From NCBI GenBank assembly GCA_949358305.1, contig OX442316.1:8182001-8246000 (forward strand): DNA of 64,000 nt, read 5' to 3'. The position numbers and the translations under genes are program-made. Positions 1 to 10,785 of this stretch are shown here, in pieces (within the stretch, counting starts at the first letter, position 1; every line of letters starts with the position of its first letter). The notes below the pieces were generated by a model, which saw only the letters and a program-made list of their open reading frames with translations, made no database searches and had not been told where the DNA came from. The stretch comes from Strigamia acuminata (taxonomy: Eukaryota > Arthropoda > Chilopoda > Geophilomorpha > Linotaeniidae).

Positions 1-377
1 AACCGAATACAATGCAAAAACTAGCTGTCAAAGTCATCGACAATCGAATGTGCTCAATTTGGTACAAGGAAGCCAACTATCCGTTGCATATACAGCCGGT
101 TCAGTTATGTGCCGGTTATAAAGAAGGTGGTAAAGATTCATGCGAGGTATGATAAACAAGTGAACTGAATTGAATATTGGATATTTTTTTGTTTTTCATT
201 TTTTAAATTTTCATTTAGGGCGACTCAGGCGGTCCTTTGATAGTTAAAGAAGGCAACACTTATAAGGTTATTGGAATTGTGTCATCGGGACTTGGATGTG
301 CCAGACCTTCCTTGCCAGGACTCTATTCGAGAGTCACACCTTTTCTGCGTTGGATTAATAACTACATAAGAACTTAA
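1..377 (+). CDS. Trypsin-like serine protease (S1 family), 3' end
   Basis: Two exons are visible, 3-146 (continuing from upstream of the window) and 219-377, separated by a 72-bp GT-AG intron; the frame is open throughout and ends in TAA. The first exon has the [15 protein letters not shown] segment and the second starts exactly at the catalytic motif GDSGGPL, so the intron splits the active-site loop. The residue six before the catalytic Ser is Asp (KDSCEGDSGG), the trypsin-type S1 pocket residue that predicts cleavage after Lys/Arg. The C-terminus [20 protein letters not shown] is the usual S1 ending. His and Asp of the triad lie outside the window. Such enzymes are normally secreted, in digestion or in haemolymph cascades; which one applies here cannot be told. 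Confidence 0.93.
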
Positions 378-1803
378 ACATAACTTCATTAATAGATTTT
401 AAATAGTTTTGGTTTCATAACTGGGTTATTTCCTTTGTGTAAGAAATAGTCTAGTCATTTACAGTTTTGTAAATACATCATCTCATTTGCAGTGACTCTT
501 ATTATCGGTTCCTAATTACTAATATTATTTTGTGTATGTGTTTAATGTGATCGAAATATTTCGACAATTTAAGGTATACACCCAAGATTAAAAATATTAT
601 TTCAAGGTGAAAAATAATTATGTTTAACAATAAATTTTTTTGTTTTGTTTGTCGTTCTTTTAATTAAAATCAAAGCAGCCGTTTGTATTGAACATACAAA
701 TGGCTAGCTCGTACCTTGTGATTGCTGCTTAGTTGTAGTTGTCAATGACGAAATCTCCCTTCTTCTGTGATCAAGAGCATTTTCTTTCAAGGATTTGGTG
801 TAAATTCTGACATTTTCGGTCCCCGGCGTTGTCCACTCGGTCCGATCCGATCCGAACATTCATATAGCCTGATTTAAAAGAAAAAGTTGTATAGCTTACG
901 TCCTCAATGATGTTAATTAGAAATAAAAAGTTACGCTTCATTATATTCTTTCGTAAAGAATAAATGTATTCTTCATTTTATGATGACTGATTGAATTCTT
1001 CGAGAGCCGCCATTACTTGTACAGGCATCACGTGAGCTAGTGAGCACGTGACCTAAACTTTCTGCCAACGCCGCCTACCGGAAGAATCACGAATCAACAA
1101 ATACGCAGCGTGGTTTGTGTGATTCCGCGAGAAATAAAAAGGTAAGTGAAAAATTACCTATTTCAGGCGAAATATGGCCCATTGTTGTTGTTGTTCTTGA
1201 TGTTGTTGTTGAAACCATTAAATTTTTTTTATTTTTTTTTTCTTTTCTCACTCATTGGTATTTTTTTTTTATCAAGGGTGGTGAACACTCCCCTAGCCGC
1301 GCACACTATTTAACCAGCGACACAACAACAACATCAAGAACAACAACAACAATGGGTCATGATTCCACTGCTTAACCTAACCTCACCTGTATAAACCTAC
1401 TACTACTAATCTGATTTCCGCTTCCGGTTGCGTTTGCCCCAAAAACCGTCAACGCCATTCATTTTCCCACCCTTGAATATGCCTTAATCCAAAATTTGGA
1501 GATGATCTGAGAGGTAAAGTAAAATTATACCACCGCGGAAAAGGCTTGGCACGAAATATACATTTGAAAGTCCAACTTCGGAAAGAAAATAATTCCATCA
1601 AACACAGGATAAAATCGTTCAATGTTAAATTTTTTTCATACTTCCATTTTTATTTCATGCTACTGTACCATGATTAATTTCATTAGTACACATTTTACAT
1701 AGTAAGTAGTATATAGTTTAGTTATCAGTTTCATCACACAAACGTCAAGTGTATAGTAGAGTATATATCATATGAATGTGGTAATCTTGCAAGATCGAGA
1801 TTT
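378..1803. other. Intergenic; protease 3' UTR and a hairpin repeat
   Basis: This stretch starts with the AT-rich 3' flank of the protease, with an AATAAA near 629. CG-richer unique sequence follows at 780-1110, then the perfect inverted repeat described separately. The open frame across 1115-1375 is produced by that hairpin and has low complexity, so it is not called a gene. Nothing else is recognised. Confidence 0.5.
1178..1356. repeat. Perfect 34-bp inverted repeat (small foldback/MITE-like)
   Basis: The arm at 1178-1211 (CCCATTGTTGTTG...) is the exact reverse complement of 1323-1356 (...CAACAACAATGGG), with about 110 bp between. The arms are made of (GTT)n with a unique TTCTTGAT core, so this is more than a chance microsatellite pairing. 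No clear target duplication was seen. It may be a short foldback element or a structured RNA. Confidence 0.75.
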
Positions 1804-2648
1804 TTAGCCTTGTTTATTAAAAGCATTACGCTGACATGTGTAAAATTCACCCAAATCATCAGTTGTCACTTGGCTTGCACATTGACGAGCCTTAAATGTG
1901 ATTTTAAAAAAGTCTATGTTAATTTTTGAAATTAAATAAATCATATAAAATAAATAACTTACAACTAACTCGGCAAAATGGTGGAAAACGCATTGCAAAA
2001 TTCTTGCAGAATCAATCTTAGAAGTCTGCGATCCGGCAATGTCACTACACTCAGTATACTTTTAAAACAAGACGAATATTATTAAATTAAATTGCCTTTT
2101 CACTTTTTTATTTATTCTTGTCTACTTACGCCTGTTCCGAGATAATTCTTCACACACTCACCCAATTTGGTGGAATCGAAATATTGTCGGCCAAAACCAA
2201 GCTAAAATAATACCAATCTATAGTACACTTCAGGTACACGCGTTAAATTACAACAAAATAAAATTTACTCCGGGTCCAGGACGACCAAAGCCACCAAAAC
2301 GTTCTTCGTTTTCTGGTTCATCATTCTGCTCTTCAATTCGTGACTCGTTAAAGCACTGAATGCAAGCGTCGGTCTACACACACACACAAAAAAAAAAATC
2401 ACATTTTGAACACACTATACTTTCATAAGATTTACTTACACGTGTAGCCTCGTTGTCACTCGCTTGTGCGCATTCTTTTCTTAGGAAATCTCCATGTTTG
2501 TGCCCAAAATGGCCAAAATGAGCATCACTCACCTAAAAAAAACACCATTCCTTCATTATTTCATTCTTAAAACACTAATGTTACAATTCTAACTCACACA
2601 ACTACAGAGAAAGAGGACAGCAAGAGATGCAAAAACTGTGAAACCCAT
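1804..2648 (-). CDS. Small secreted Cys-rich protein (167 aa), six exons
   Basis: Exons, in order of transcription: 2598-2648, 2440-2532, 2269-2373, 2130-2201, 1963-2058 and 1804-1890. All introns are GT-AG and phase 0, giving 167 residues. The start gives a clear signal peptide (MGFTVFASLAVLFLCSC). The mature part has eight cysteines spread over five exons (EC; CIQC; EC; EC; QC; QC; TC), a His/Gly-rich N-terminus (HFGHFGHKHGD) and a Gly-rich linker (RFGGFGRPGPG). A TATA element sits about 47 bp upstream of the start codon. The even cysteine spacing suggests a disulfide-bonded haemolymph or cuticle-type secreted protein. I do not recognise the family and give no function. Confidence 0.85.
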
Positions 2649-2694
2649 TGCAATCAGATTTAGTATGGTAACTGCAAACCAAGATTACGGTTTT

Positions 2695-2704
2695 CTTTTA
2701 TATA
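2695..2704 (-). promoter_or_regulatory. TATA box of the Cys-rich secreted protein gene
   Basis: On the minus strand this reads TATATAAAAG, a strong TATA box, 47 bp upstream of the ATG at 2648. That spacing fits a short 5' UTR starting near 2670. Confidence 0.65.
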
Positions 2705-4014
2705 CACCCATCAATGATATATGATTCAGTCGTCCTGAATGAGGAAAGTAAAGCTATTTGTATAGTAAACAAATGTCATTCATTTCCTTTTCCCGTACAC
2801 ATGAATATAGTTCAAAGAATCAAGGTAAATTGCAGTAACATTATGCGTTGTCATAACAATAGACCGAGTGATCGTTACTCATAAAAAAAATTGAGCAATA
2901 GTTATTGTGTTCACAGTGTCATTACTAGATAAATCAGCAAATAAGACATGCATGTTCGTGTATTATCCATTCGCATGCTTTGAATTTTCAGGAAGTTCTC
3001 ACACTTAGGGAAAGTAATTTGCGTTTACCAATGTTTGTCTACTTGTCTTTTGCAATAATCTGTCGGTTGGAGATTGATGGGACTTGAAGAGACTGCGTAT
3101 TGACTCATCTACCTATATAAATTTGCTTAAGGAAGTTTTTCTATATAGATTACAGATAGTTAGTTAGAAGTGCATCATTGCATTTGGTATTTATATTGAC
3201 ATTTGTTTGGCAATATTTCTTGGAAATAAGTCCCATGTGGTTCAAATCAGAATGATTGTGCGTCATTTAATGTTTTATATTACAGACAGTTACTTCAAGT
3301 GTTTTTTTTTTTTTTATAAAATTTAACTATTGCACCCTAAATGAAAATCTCACAGCAATTATTTGAGTAAATACATCTAAAATACCGGTAATTAATTTCC
3401 GATTTTTATTTATGGGTCAGATTTAACATTTGGTTTTGGTTTTGGGTGTTTAGATGTCATTTAAAAACATAGGTGGATTTTTTATCTTGATAATTTACAT
3501 TACATTTTTAAAGTTTATGGGAGAGACAATCTGCTTTTGGTATCATGATTAAGATTCCTGCGTTCTTTGGCTATTGGTAAATCCATAACCTTAAGCTATA
3601 AATTAATAGTACCGGTGTTTCAATCGTGAATACATTATTATTTTAGATCTAAACATTAAACAACATGGCCTTGGTCTTCGCCTTAGTCAATGTTGTAGGC
3701 AATTCTAGATCCTAAATGTAGATGGCGTTGATAGTTTTATTTTTTGAATCAAGGATTAAATTTCAAAATCCAATACAATTACAATATGTTTACATCGGAC
3801 ATGATTTTCTGGAAATTTCTTTCAGGAAAAGAAAATATTATGATTCCTCAGTTTAAACCTGATTGGTACAATTTGTATGTGGGCAAATTTAAGTAAGCCT
3901 TGAATTCATTCTTTTCTAAATCTTAATGTAACGGAAGTACCGGTATATTTGTTTGTTAGACCGTATATATTTTAAAACTGCAAATTACAAATCCTCTTCC
4001 TCTTAATCACATGC
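2705..4014. other. Intergenic, no gene seen
   Basis: AT-rich sequence with a poly-T run near 3301 and no frame supported by splice sites or similarity. It leads into the 5'-truncated FKRP-like pseudogene. Confidence 0.5.
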
Positions 4015-5042
4015 ATGAAACTGGAGCAGTCACATTCTCCTGACAAATTTCTCCATGCTAAATACGGCTCTTCTCATTTCGTGAATGGTAGCTGGGTCAC
4101 CGAAGATTGTGGATACGTTGAACACATCTCCAAAATCCTAACCGTTGTTTCTGTGACATCCAAAGATAACCCGTGTTCGGCGGCTGAAAACAAATTGTTG
4201 GAACAAATTGTAAAAGACTATCATAATGTGTCCATTATAATCGGAGCGCCTGAAAATTCCAAATGTTTTTCTTACACAGATCCCATTTCAATTGTCACGT
4301 ATTCGAACGAGACGAACCTAGGCGGCGTAAACTAAACGTTCTAATTAATGCAGTAAAAACTCCATTGACTTTAATTACACGTCGTATGGATGCCTTCAAT
4401 TGGCTAGCACGATTGCAGCGAACGTTAAGTGTTTTTTCCGCCGAGCCTAGTGCTGTTATTGTAGGCGGATCAATTCGTAACAAAACGGGACATTGGCAAG
4501 TTGGATGCGATCAGACACAACTAAAGTGATATATATTGGAATATATTGAGAGTTACTACGAGTCAAGACACGAATGCATGTACTGTGAACATTTAATTGG
4601 CCCCTTCATTGCCAAATCGAAATTTCTACGTGTTCATAAATTTGACAAACCTAGGTTTTTGTGTCGCTAAAATAACATGTTCGCTAAAATGGGACTTTTT
4701 CGCTAAAATAAGCGTCACTAAAATGATGGAGATCCATGCCAAATCGAGTCTTTTACGTGCTCATAAATTTGACGAAAAGCTAAAGGATGATGTAGTGTTT
4801 GAAGATTTCTTTTTAACTGTTAAGCAGTCCAACGCCGGATTTATTTTAGCCTGTCCAGATGTCATGTATCATTCAACTGATCCAAGGATCCAACTGAAGA
4901 TAAATGAACGTGAAACATGGTTTTCATTAAGTGCAAAATGGGCTTTGAATAGAATTGTTCTTCCCGATGGCATCACACACAAATTCTCGTGTGAAGAAAG
5001 CAAACTGAATTGTAAAGCCATAGGTATGAAAGTCGGTGCTAA
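4015..5042 (+). pseudogene. FKRP-like (LicD family) pseudogene, both ends missing
   Basis: It aligns with the intact paralogues at 6778 and 14009 from about residue 120 (DKFLHAKYG) to about residue 405 (VGAK). The membrane anchor, the stem and the whole LicD catalytic domain are missing. Lesions: a frameshift just after NETNLGG near 4325; an in-frame stop (TGA) at about 4528 where the intact copies have Gln; and near 4655-4740 an insertion carrying several CGCTAAAAT-type repeats, followed by a second degenerate copy of the AKS-LRAHKFD segment. At 5043 the homology stops at the edge of an inverted-repeat element. This is a dead relic of the tandem family. Confidence 0.92.
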
Positions 5043-5728
5043 GGGGCCGTCCATAAAGAAGGTCACGCTATAATCGGCTTTTTTTAGACCCCCCCTCCCC
5101 CCATGTCACACTACTGTCACGCTAAGCTTCACCCCCCTACCCCCTATGTCACAGTCATGGTTTATTATCATTAGGTCTTTGTGGTTTGCATAGGTTTACA
5201 TGCACATGTGTGCAAGCAAGCAGAGTTTACGAAACAATGAAAATTATGTAAAAAAATATGCATGATTAAAAATATAACTAGACATTTGAAATTACAATTG
5301 GCGCCGATGATTTATTTGACCGTATATTAAATTTATTACCGGTTAATTTATTCATCCACAAACACAGAATCTAACAATTTTCCCAAATATTTTGCAGACA
5401 TGTGTCTAAATTATAATTATATTACTTGGTGGACCATTATCAACGCTACTGTCTTCAACAGGAACATTCTGTAACTCGTCGTTGTCAACCAGAGTATAGC
5501 AGCGCTGAATAACAATGCAGCTGATGAAATGAACACTGTGACGTCTTGAATTTCGCTATGATGATGATGAAATTTGGGGGCAACGTGCATATATGAAATG
5601 TGCATTAAGATCTTTGCTTGCGACATTTCCAAGAACTCCCCCCCCCTCCCCCTATGTCACAATTTGTCACGACATTGGCTTACCCCTCCCTCCCCCCTAA
5701 GACCGTAACCTTCTAAATGGATGGCCCC
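5043..5728. mobile_element. Non-autonomous DNA transposon with GGGGCC termini
   Basis: The left end GGGGCCGTCCATAAAGAAGG and the reverse complement of the right end (GGGGCCATCCATTTAGAAGG) match at about 17 of 20 positions. Just inside each end are C-runs with ATGTCAC motifs (CCCCTCCCCCCATGTCAC on the left, CCCCCTATGTCAC on the right). Together they make a terminal inverted repeat element of about 686 bp. No target duplication is evident, and no transposase is recognised in the interior. The superfamily is not assigned. Confidence 0.7.
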
Positions 5729-6777
5729 CAATCACTGAAAAGGGTTTGATGTAAAAGACATTGGAAGTTTTTCAAAAATAAATTTATTGGTGTTTATATT
5801 GTTAATTGTTAGTTGAAATCATCATGTTTATGTACATTAGCAAAGGTGAACTTAAAAAATCAAAAATCTTTGAAGTTTGTTTCGCTCAGACCCAATGTTC
5901 AAGGCATCGCGCTTTTAACTAATTCGTATCGCCAACTGATGTCAAGTAAAGGAATGAAGAATCTTCCAGCATTCAAGTAGCCTTGCTTCCAGCATTTCCG
6001 CTGTTTGCCCACTCGGGGTCTAATTCCTTTGTTTTAAATACCGGTAACTTCGGCAGTACTCTCACTTGTCAGTCAAAGTTGCAAGTATATGAATGGCTGT
6101 TCTTTAGTTTGTTCTGATTTTAATTTACAAATTAGATTTGGAGTTATTTGCAGAAGGAAACCAACTTTCGTGCTCGTGTGACCGCAAAATAAAGTACCGG
6201 CATTCTGCATATACGGTAATTATTATTTAAACTATCCAGAACCGTTAATCAAAGAACGTCCCTATACCTATAGCAAAAATCAATGAAGTTGAGAGAAATA
6301 AATATATATTATATATTTTTATTGTTCAATTAGGAAATTTGCCTCTTGATTTTTACGACAAAAGAGTGGATCTGTTACCGTATATATCCTACGCAAATGA
6401 TTTTCTATACATTATTAGTAAAAAAAAATATCAAAGGAATTTCTGTAATCTGGTGCGAGGGAAACGGTCCCGAAAGCTGAAACAATTGAAGGGCTAAAAT
6501 TTGTCAATCAATTGTTGAAACAACAAGGGAAATGCTATGATTCATTGCCACGACATCCAGTGTTAGTATTTATAACTGTTCAGACAAAAAAACAAAAAGA
6601 ACAATCGCAATATTTGTGTTCCATTTAATTTTACTGTCGTAAAGGTGTGATGATTTGATAGTTAAGTAATCGGAAGTGATTATTAATCGTTATTTAAGGT
6701 ACCAAATGAGGAATTGTTTTTTAATTTAATGGTTTATTCAGTGTTTACATTACAGGTTCATAAAGCAAAATAGCAAC
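5729..6777. other. 5' flank of FKRP-like gene 1
   Basis: From 6222 onward this matches 13452-14008 almost base for base, so it belongs to the duplicated block. A good splice acceptor (TTTACATTACAG) lies 22 bp before the start codon in both copies. The real promoter and a 5' UTR exon therefore probably lie further upstream within or before this stretch. Confidence 0.5.
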
Positions 6778-8619
6778 ATGATGTTATCTCGGAACATTGT
6801 GATTTCTTTCGTTGTTCTCTGTAACATTGTCATGTTCGTTTTGTACTTCAGCAGCACTGGGAATCGACAGTCCAGTCATTACGACGACGCTATGACGTAC
6901 TTAGAAGACATTTTATTCATTATGAAAAAAGACCCAAATCGTTACAACAAAGAAATAACATCAAAATTATCCGAAGTATTTCGCATATTGTCTTCAGAAA
7001 TCTCGGGCGAATCGAATATTGGCAGTTTAACCAAGTCATTTGCTTTGAATTCGGACAGCTCTCTCGTCTCTGACACTTCAGAGCACGAATCTTCGGGTTT
7101 AAAAGCACCTCCATACGCATGTCCTGAACGATTTATCCATGCCAAATACGGTCATCCTCTGTTCTTGTCAGGAAGCTGGGTTACCGAAGATTGTGGAGCC
7201 GTAAAACCCATCTCCGAACTCCTAACCGTTGTTTTTGTGACATCCAAAGAAAATCCGTGTTCGGCGGCTGACATCGAAGTGTTGTTACAAATTTTAAAAT
7301 TTTATCCCGATTTGCCTATTCTAATCGGGACACCTGAAAAATCCGAGTGTACTTTCCACCAACCTAATGTTAATATAGTCATGTTTTCGTCCGAGATGAA
7401 GCTTGGAGGCAGACTAAACGGACTAATTAATGCAGTAAACACTCCATTGACCCTAATTGCACGTAATTTGGATCATTTCGATTGGTTAGCACGATTGGAG
7501 CGACAGTTAAGTGTTTTTTCCGCCGAGCCTAATGCTGTTATTGTAGGCGGATCAGTTCGCAACAAAACGGGGCATTGGCAAGCTGGATGCTCCCAGATAG
7601 AACTAAAGCAATATATATTGAAATATATTGAGGGTTACTACGAATCGAAACACGAATGCATGTACTGTGAACATTTAATCGGCCCCTTCATTGCGAAATC
7701 GAAATTTCTACGTGTTCATAAATTTGACAAATCTCTGAAGGATGATATGGTGTTTGAAGATTTCTTTATAGACATTAAGCAGTCAAACTCTGGGTCTATT
7801 TTAGCCTGTCCAGATGTCATGTATCATTCAACTGATCCAAGGATCCAATTGAAGATAAATGAACGTAAAACATGGTTTTCATTAAGCGGAAAATGGGGCT
7901 TGAATAGAATTGTTTTTTCTGATGGCATCATGCATAAATTCTCGTGTGAAGAAAGCAAACTGAATTGTATATACCTATATGAACAAGTAGGTGCTATTAT
8001 GATGCCAGTTTGTTGCAGAGATGCATTGATCAATGGATATAAAGTGTTTCATGACTTTTGTGTTAAACACAACGTTTTGTATCAGATAGAAGGCGGTTCG
8101 ACATTGGGAGGTGTTAAGTTAAGTGATGTAATACCTTGGGATATGGATGGTGATGGAAATTACTATGAAGACAAAATGGGATTGTTTGCTAAAACGATGA
8201 ATTGGAGTAATTCAGACGCTGAAATTTATGTGGATCATATAAATGAGAAAGGTGCTGGGTTTTTTTACGTGTCGACTCCAAATGCGTATATTGAATTTTA
8301 TGCCGTGCGAATGTTGTCTGTCGATGCGAAAAATTTAAGTGGAATATTTCGCGATACGCCCACGTTAATTCGAATAGGTGATGTATGGGTTTATGCACCA
8401 CCTAGTCCGGGCTTGTACGCTCGTAATTATTATGGAAATGAAATGTTACGTCATTCTAATAGTTACAATCATTTGGGGAGATCACATTGGTATTCGCCGT
8501 ACAACGTATCCGATCCATTTATCAAGTGTAAAATTAAGCATCATGCGTGTGTGGATCAATATGTGACTGATGGGAGTATTCAATTCAAAATTCCTGACGT
8601 AGGAAATAAGATTGTTTAG
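6778..8619 (+). CDS. FKRP-like protein with LicD domain, paralogue 1 (613 aa)
   Basis: A single coding exon. Residues about 7-27 (VISFVVLCNIVMFVLYF) form a type II membrane anchor, followed by a Ser-rich stem. Residues about 140-400 form a GT-A-like domain with Cys pairs (ECMYC). The C-terminal LicD/nucleotidyltransferase-like domain contains EGGSTLGGVKLSDVIPWDMD with acidic residues D455, D457 and D459. This is the layout of fukutin-related protein, a Golgi ribitol-5-phosphate transferase acting on alpha-dystroglycan O-mannosyl glycan; in human FKRP the same place reads IPWDYDVD. A Golgi phosphosugar transferase is inferred, but the acceptor is unknown. It is followed by AATAAA-type signals near 8679. 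The stop is one short extension beyond that of paralogue 2. Confidence 0.9.
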   Translation: MMLSRNIVISFVVLCNIVMFVLYFSSTGNRQSSHYDDAMTYLEDILFIMKKDPNRYNKEITSKLSEVFRILSSEISGESNIGSLTKSFALNSDSSLVSDTSEHESSGLKAPPYACPERFIHAKYGHPLFLSGSWVTEDCGAVKPISELLTVVFVTSKENPCSAADIEVLLQILKFYPDLPILIGTPEKSECTFHQPNVNIVMFSSEMKLGGRLNGLINAVNTPLTLIARNLDHFDWLARLERQLSVFSAEPNAVIVGGSVRNKTGHWQAGCSQIELKQYILKYIEGYYESKHECMYCEHLIGPFIAKSKFLRVHKFDKSLKDDMVFEDFFIDIKQSNSGSILACPDVMYHSTDPRIQLKINERKTWFSLSGKWGLNRIVFSDGIMHKFSCEESKLNCIYLYEQVGAIMMPVCCRDALINGYKVFHDFCVKHNVLYQIEGGSTLGGVKLSDVIPWDMDGDGNYYEDKMGLFAKTMNWSNSDAEIYVDHINEKGAGFFYVSTPNAYIEFYAVRMLSVDAKNLSGIFRDTPTLIRIGDVWVYAPPSPGLYARNYYGNEMLRHSNSYNHLGRSHWYSPYNVSDPFIKCKIKHHACVDQYVTDGSIQFKIPDVGNKIV

Positions 8620-8812
8620 TGGTTTGTTTCTTTTGTTAAATGTTTGAAGGTGTTCAGCAATTAAGTCATAATTTATAATAATAAAAAATTGTAGTTGTAG
8701 TCATTGCAAAATTAAAAAATGATTATGTTGAAGTTTATCACGTTAATTTCTGCTGTTGGTTGACCATTCTCTACTTAAAATGTTTGTTTAATCGTTTTTT
8801 TTTTTAAAATTA

Positions 8813-9177
8813 CCGTAAAACCTCGGGTATAAGCCGACCCGTGTATTAGCCGACCCATTCTAGGGCACAATTTTGCTAATAAATGGTAGCTTGCGGGTAT
8901 AAGCCGAGGACGTCAAAATGTTGTGAAATTTAGTCGAAAATTGGTAAAATTGACTACAATTTAGTCGAAAATTGATAAAGTTGACTACAATTTAGTCAAA
9001 AACTGTTGAAATTCACCGATTGTTGGACGGTTGGTCTTATACACAATACAAAATATTACAAACGTAGCACTTACGTTTTTTTTTTTTTTTTTTTTTTAAG
9101 CACGCGCGTATAAGCCGACCCCCCCAATTAGCGGCCAGAATTTTGCAAAAAGTTGGTCGGCTTATACCCGAGGTTTT
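8813..9177. mobile_element. 365-bp inverted-repeat MITE flanked by TA
   Basis: The left end reads CCGTAAAACCTCGGGTATAA and the right end is the inverse (CTTATACCCGAGGTTTT). TA is found at both edges (8811-8812 and 9178-9179). Copy 2 of the block has a single TA at 16038-16039, so that is the empty site. The interior contains three repeats of a TTAGTCGAAAATTG unit and a T-run. TA target choice suggests a Tc1/mariner-type mobiliser, but no transposase is encoded. Confidence 0.88.
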
Positions 9178-9580
9178 TAATGTTCATAATCATTATGATC
9201 GACAACTTGGTAATTATAAAATTGTTGATTTTTAATTGATGATTGTAATTGTATTTCTTTTCAGAATCAAAACTCGGCGAAGTACTGCAAGCACCTGCAA
9301 TACAATTATTCAATTCAGCTATGACGGTGAAACAAGAAATGGTTCTACAACGTAACTAACCAGTCCACAATGAAAAGGTAAGACAAATTTAAAATTATGT
9401 TTTTATTGTGCAAATTAGTAAATCTAGCTTTGATTTGCCGATAAAATACGAGTGAAATGACTTTATTTAATGGTAATCACTAATCATGAACTAAATTTGT
9501 GTATTTTGTATTTTTTGATGGGTTTAAATGTGTAAACCTCGCTCGCGATTGCGATGCTGATCGCATCGCATGCTCCCGTC

Positions 9581-9883
9581 CAGAGAATAACATCGGGTAC
9601 CCGTACCCGTACCCGTAACCGTACCCGCCCGTACCCGTAGGGTACGGGCGGGTACGGTTATAGATCTCCCGCGACTCCCGGTTACGGGTCGGGTACGGGT
9701 ACGTTTTTTGTTCGTTTTTTGTACGTTTTTTGTCCTGCTGGCCACGTAATCGCGGGTACGGGTAGGGTAGGGTAGGGGGATTCTGGGATAGCCCGGGTAC
9801 GGGCGGGTACGGGTACGAAATTGTTTCGGTGACGGGTAACGGGCGGGTAACGGGTAAACTTTTTTCGCCAATGTTATTCTCTG
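9581..9883. mobile_element. 303-bp hAT-type MITE with 8-bp target duplication
   Basis: The 13-bp perfect terminal inverted repeats are CAGAGAATAACAT and ATGTTATTCTCTG. They are flanked by the 8-bp direct repeat CTCCCGTC (9573-9580 and 9884-9891). Copy 2 at about 16443-16450 has CTCCCGTC once with nothing inserted. An 8-bp duplication and CAGNG-type ends are the marks of hAT elements. The inside is a GC-rich array of GGGTACCC/CGGGTACGGG motifs with no real coding capacity; the long minus-strand frame is an artefact of it. Confidence 0.93.
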
Positions 9884-9901
9884 CTCCCGTCTAATATTCG
9901 T

Positions 9902-10727
9902 CTATACAACCAGATAAAGGTTTTCTGTGTTCTCTTCCATTTCTGGACACGCACATGCTGAACGGCCAGTGAAAGTGATAATCTCATCTATTATTTTGTC
10001 TGCAATCCTAAAGATGGAATATTGTTCATCCTGAAAAAATTAAATGATGATGAGATATTTACCTTCTTTCAGAATCTCGGTGACGAGGAAATCGTAAGAT
10101 GTGAAACCATCACTTTGGGTTTTCATAATCAATGTTCCATTCCGCACTAGTAATTTTTTTCAAAAATCAAGTTGTTTTTTCGAGTTTATTGTTTAGTTAA
10201 ATTTATTTACCAAAGTTGTGTACATCACAAACACGGCGCAAGAGTTGGTTGCGTTGTTCTCTGGCGTTAGATTCATCCGTCAAACGGAAAACATGGCGGG
10301 CATGGGCCTGAAATCAAAACAATAATGGTTAGCATGGCATAGGTCTACCGAGTTTACGGGTGATTTCAGCGTTCTTCCGAGTTTTCGGGAATTCAGAGTT
10401 TTTAAAAAATGTTTTACTTAAAAATTATCACCGTGATACATTCTGTATTTTAAATTAATATATGAAGATTTAACTCACTTTTAGCACAGCGGCATTGCCT
10501 TCCTTCACAAATTGGAGACAACATAGAGCTTCCGCCATCTGGGATGTAAAACTTTTCACAAGATTTGTCTATTTTTAAGCAAAAATGTAGTAGAGAAAAT
10601 TCCAAAAAGTTTGAAGGTTGCAAACCTGGTTCATAGTAGTCATAAACCTTGACTGTTGTCGGTTGAACTTTACCCACTGAGACTTCTTGCATAGTCCGTA
10701 GTTTAATACGCAGATCCTCATTATTGG
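9902..10727 (-). pseudogene. Complement C3-like 3' end, fragment A
   Basis: Exon relics, transcribed right to left: 10626-10727 (MG8 end, GKVQPTTVKVYDYYEP), 10479-10568 (CEKFYIPDGG...CEGRQCRC), about 10206-10311 (CPPCFPF), 10063-10146 (GTLIMKTQSDGF) and 9902-9999 (ACACPEMEEN). The order matches the end of complement C3: receptor-binding MG8, then the C345C/NTR domain with its Cys pattern. Lesions: the acceptor of the MG8 exon is deleted compared with copy C; an 8-base deletion after CPPCFPFD gives a TGA; the last exon lacks about 200 bp present in copy B and stops early. It is non-functional. Confidence 0.85.
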
Positions 10728-10785
10728 ATGTGTATTATGAGGAATCAGAAAGTTTAAGAATCTCAATATCGAAAAGAGGTCTATA

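Larger units (their letters stand above)
6222..10783. repeat. Duplicated block, copy 1
   Basis: It shares near-identical sequence, in the same order, with 13452-17357: FKRP-like 5' flank, gene and 3' UTR, a spacer with a small exon-like segment (about 9273-9379), and the C3-like 3' exons on the minus strand. Copy 1 is longer because it holds two transposon insertions (8813-9177 and 9581-9883) that copy 2 lacks. Confidence 0.9.

Noticed and set aside
1115-1375. 86-codon plus-strand frame
   Set aside because: It spans the GTT/AAC inverted repeat and a poly-T stretch; low complexity and no splice or start support.
5417-5632. 71-codon minus-strand frame with a hydrophobic segment
   Set aside because: It sits inside the GGGGCC-ended element without a promoter, splice sites or recognisable transposase motif.
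9524-9871. 115-codon minus-strand frame rich in Arg/Thr/Pro
   Set aside because: It lies entirely over the GGGTACCC repeat array of the hAT-type MITE; the frame is a product of the repeat.
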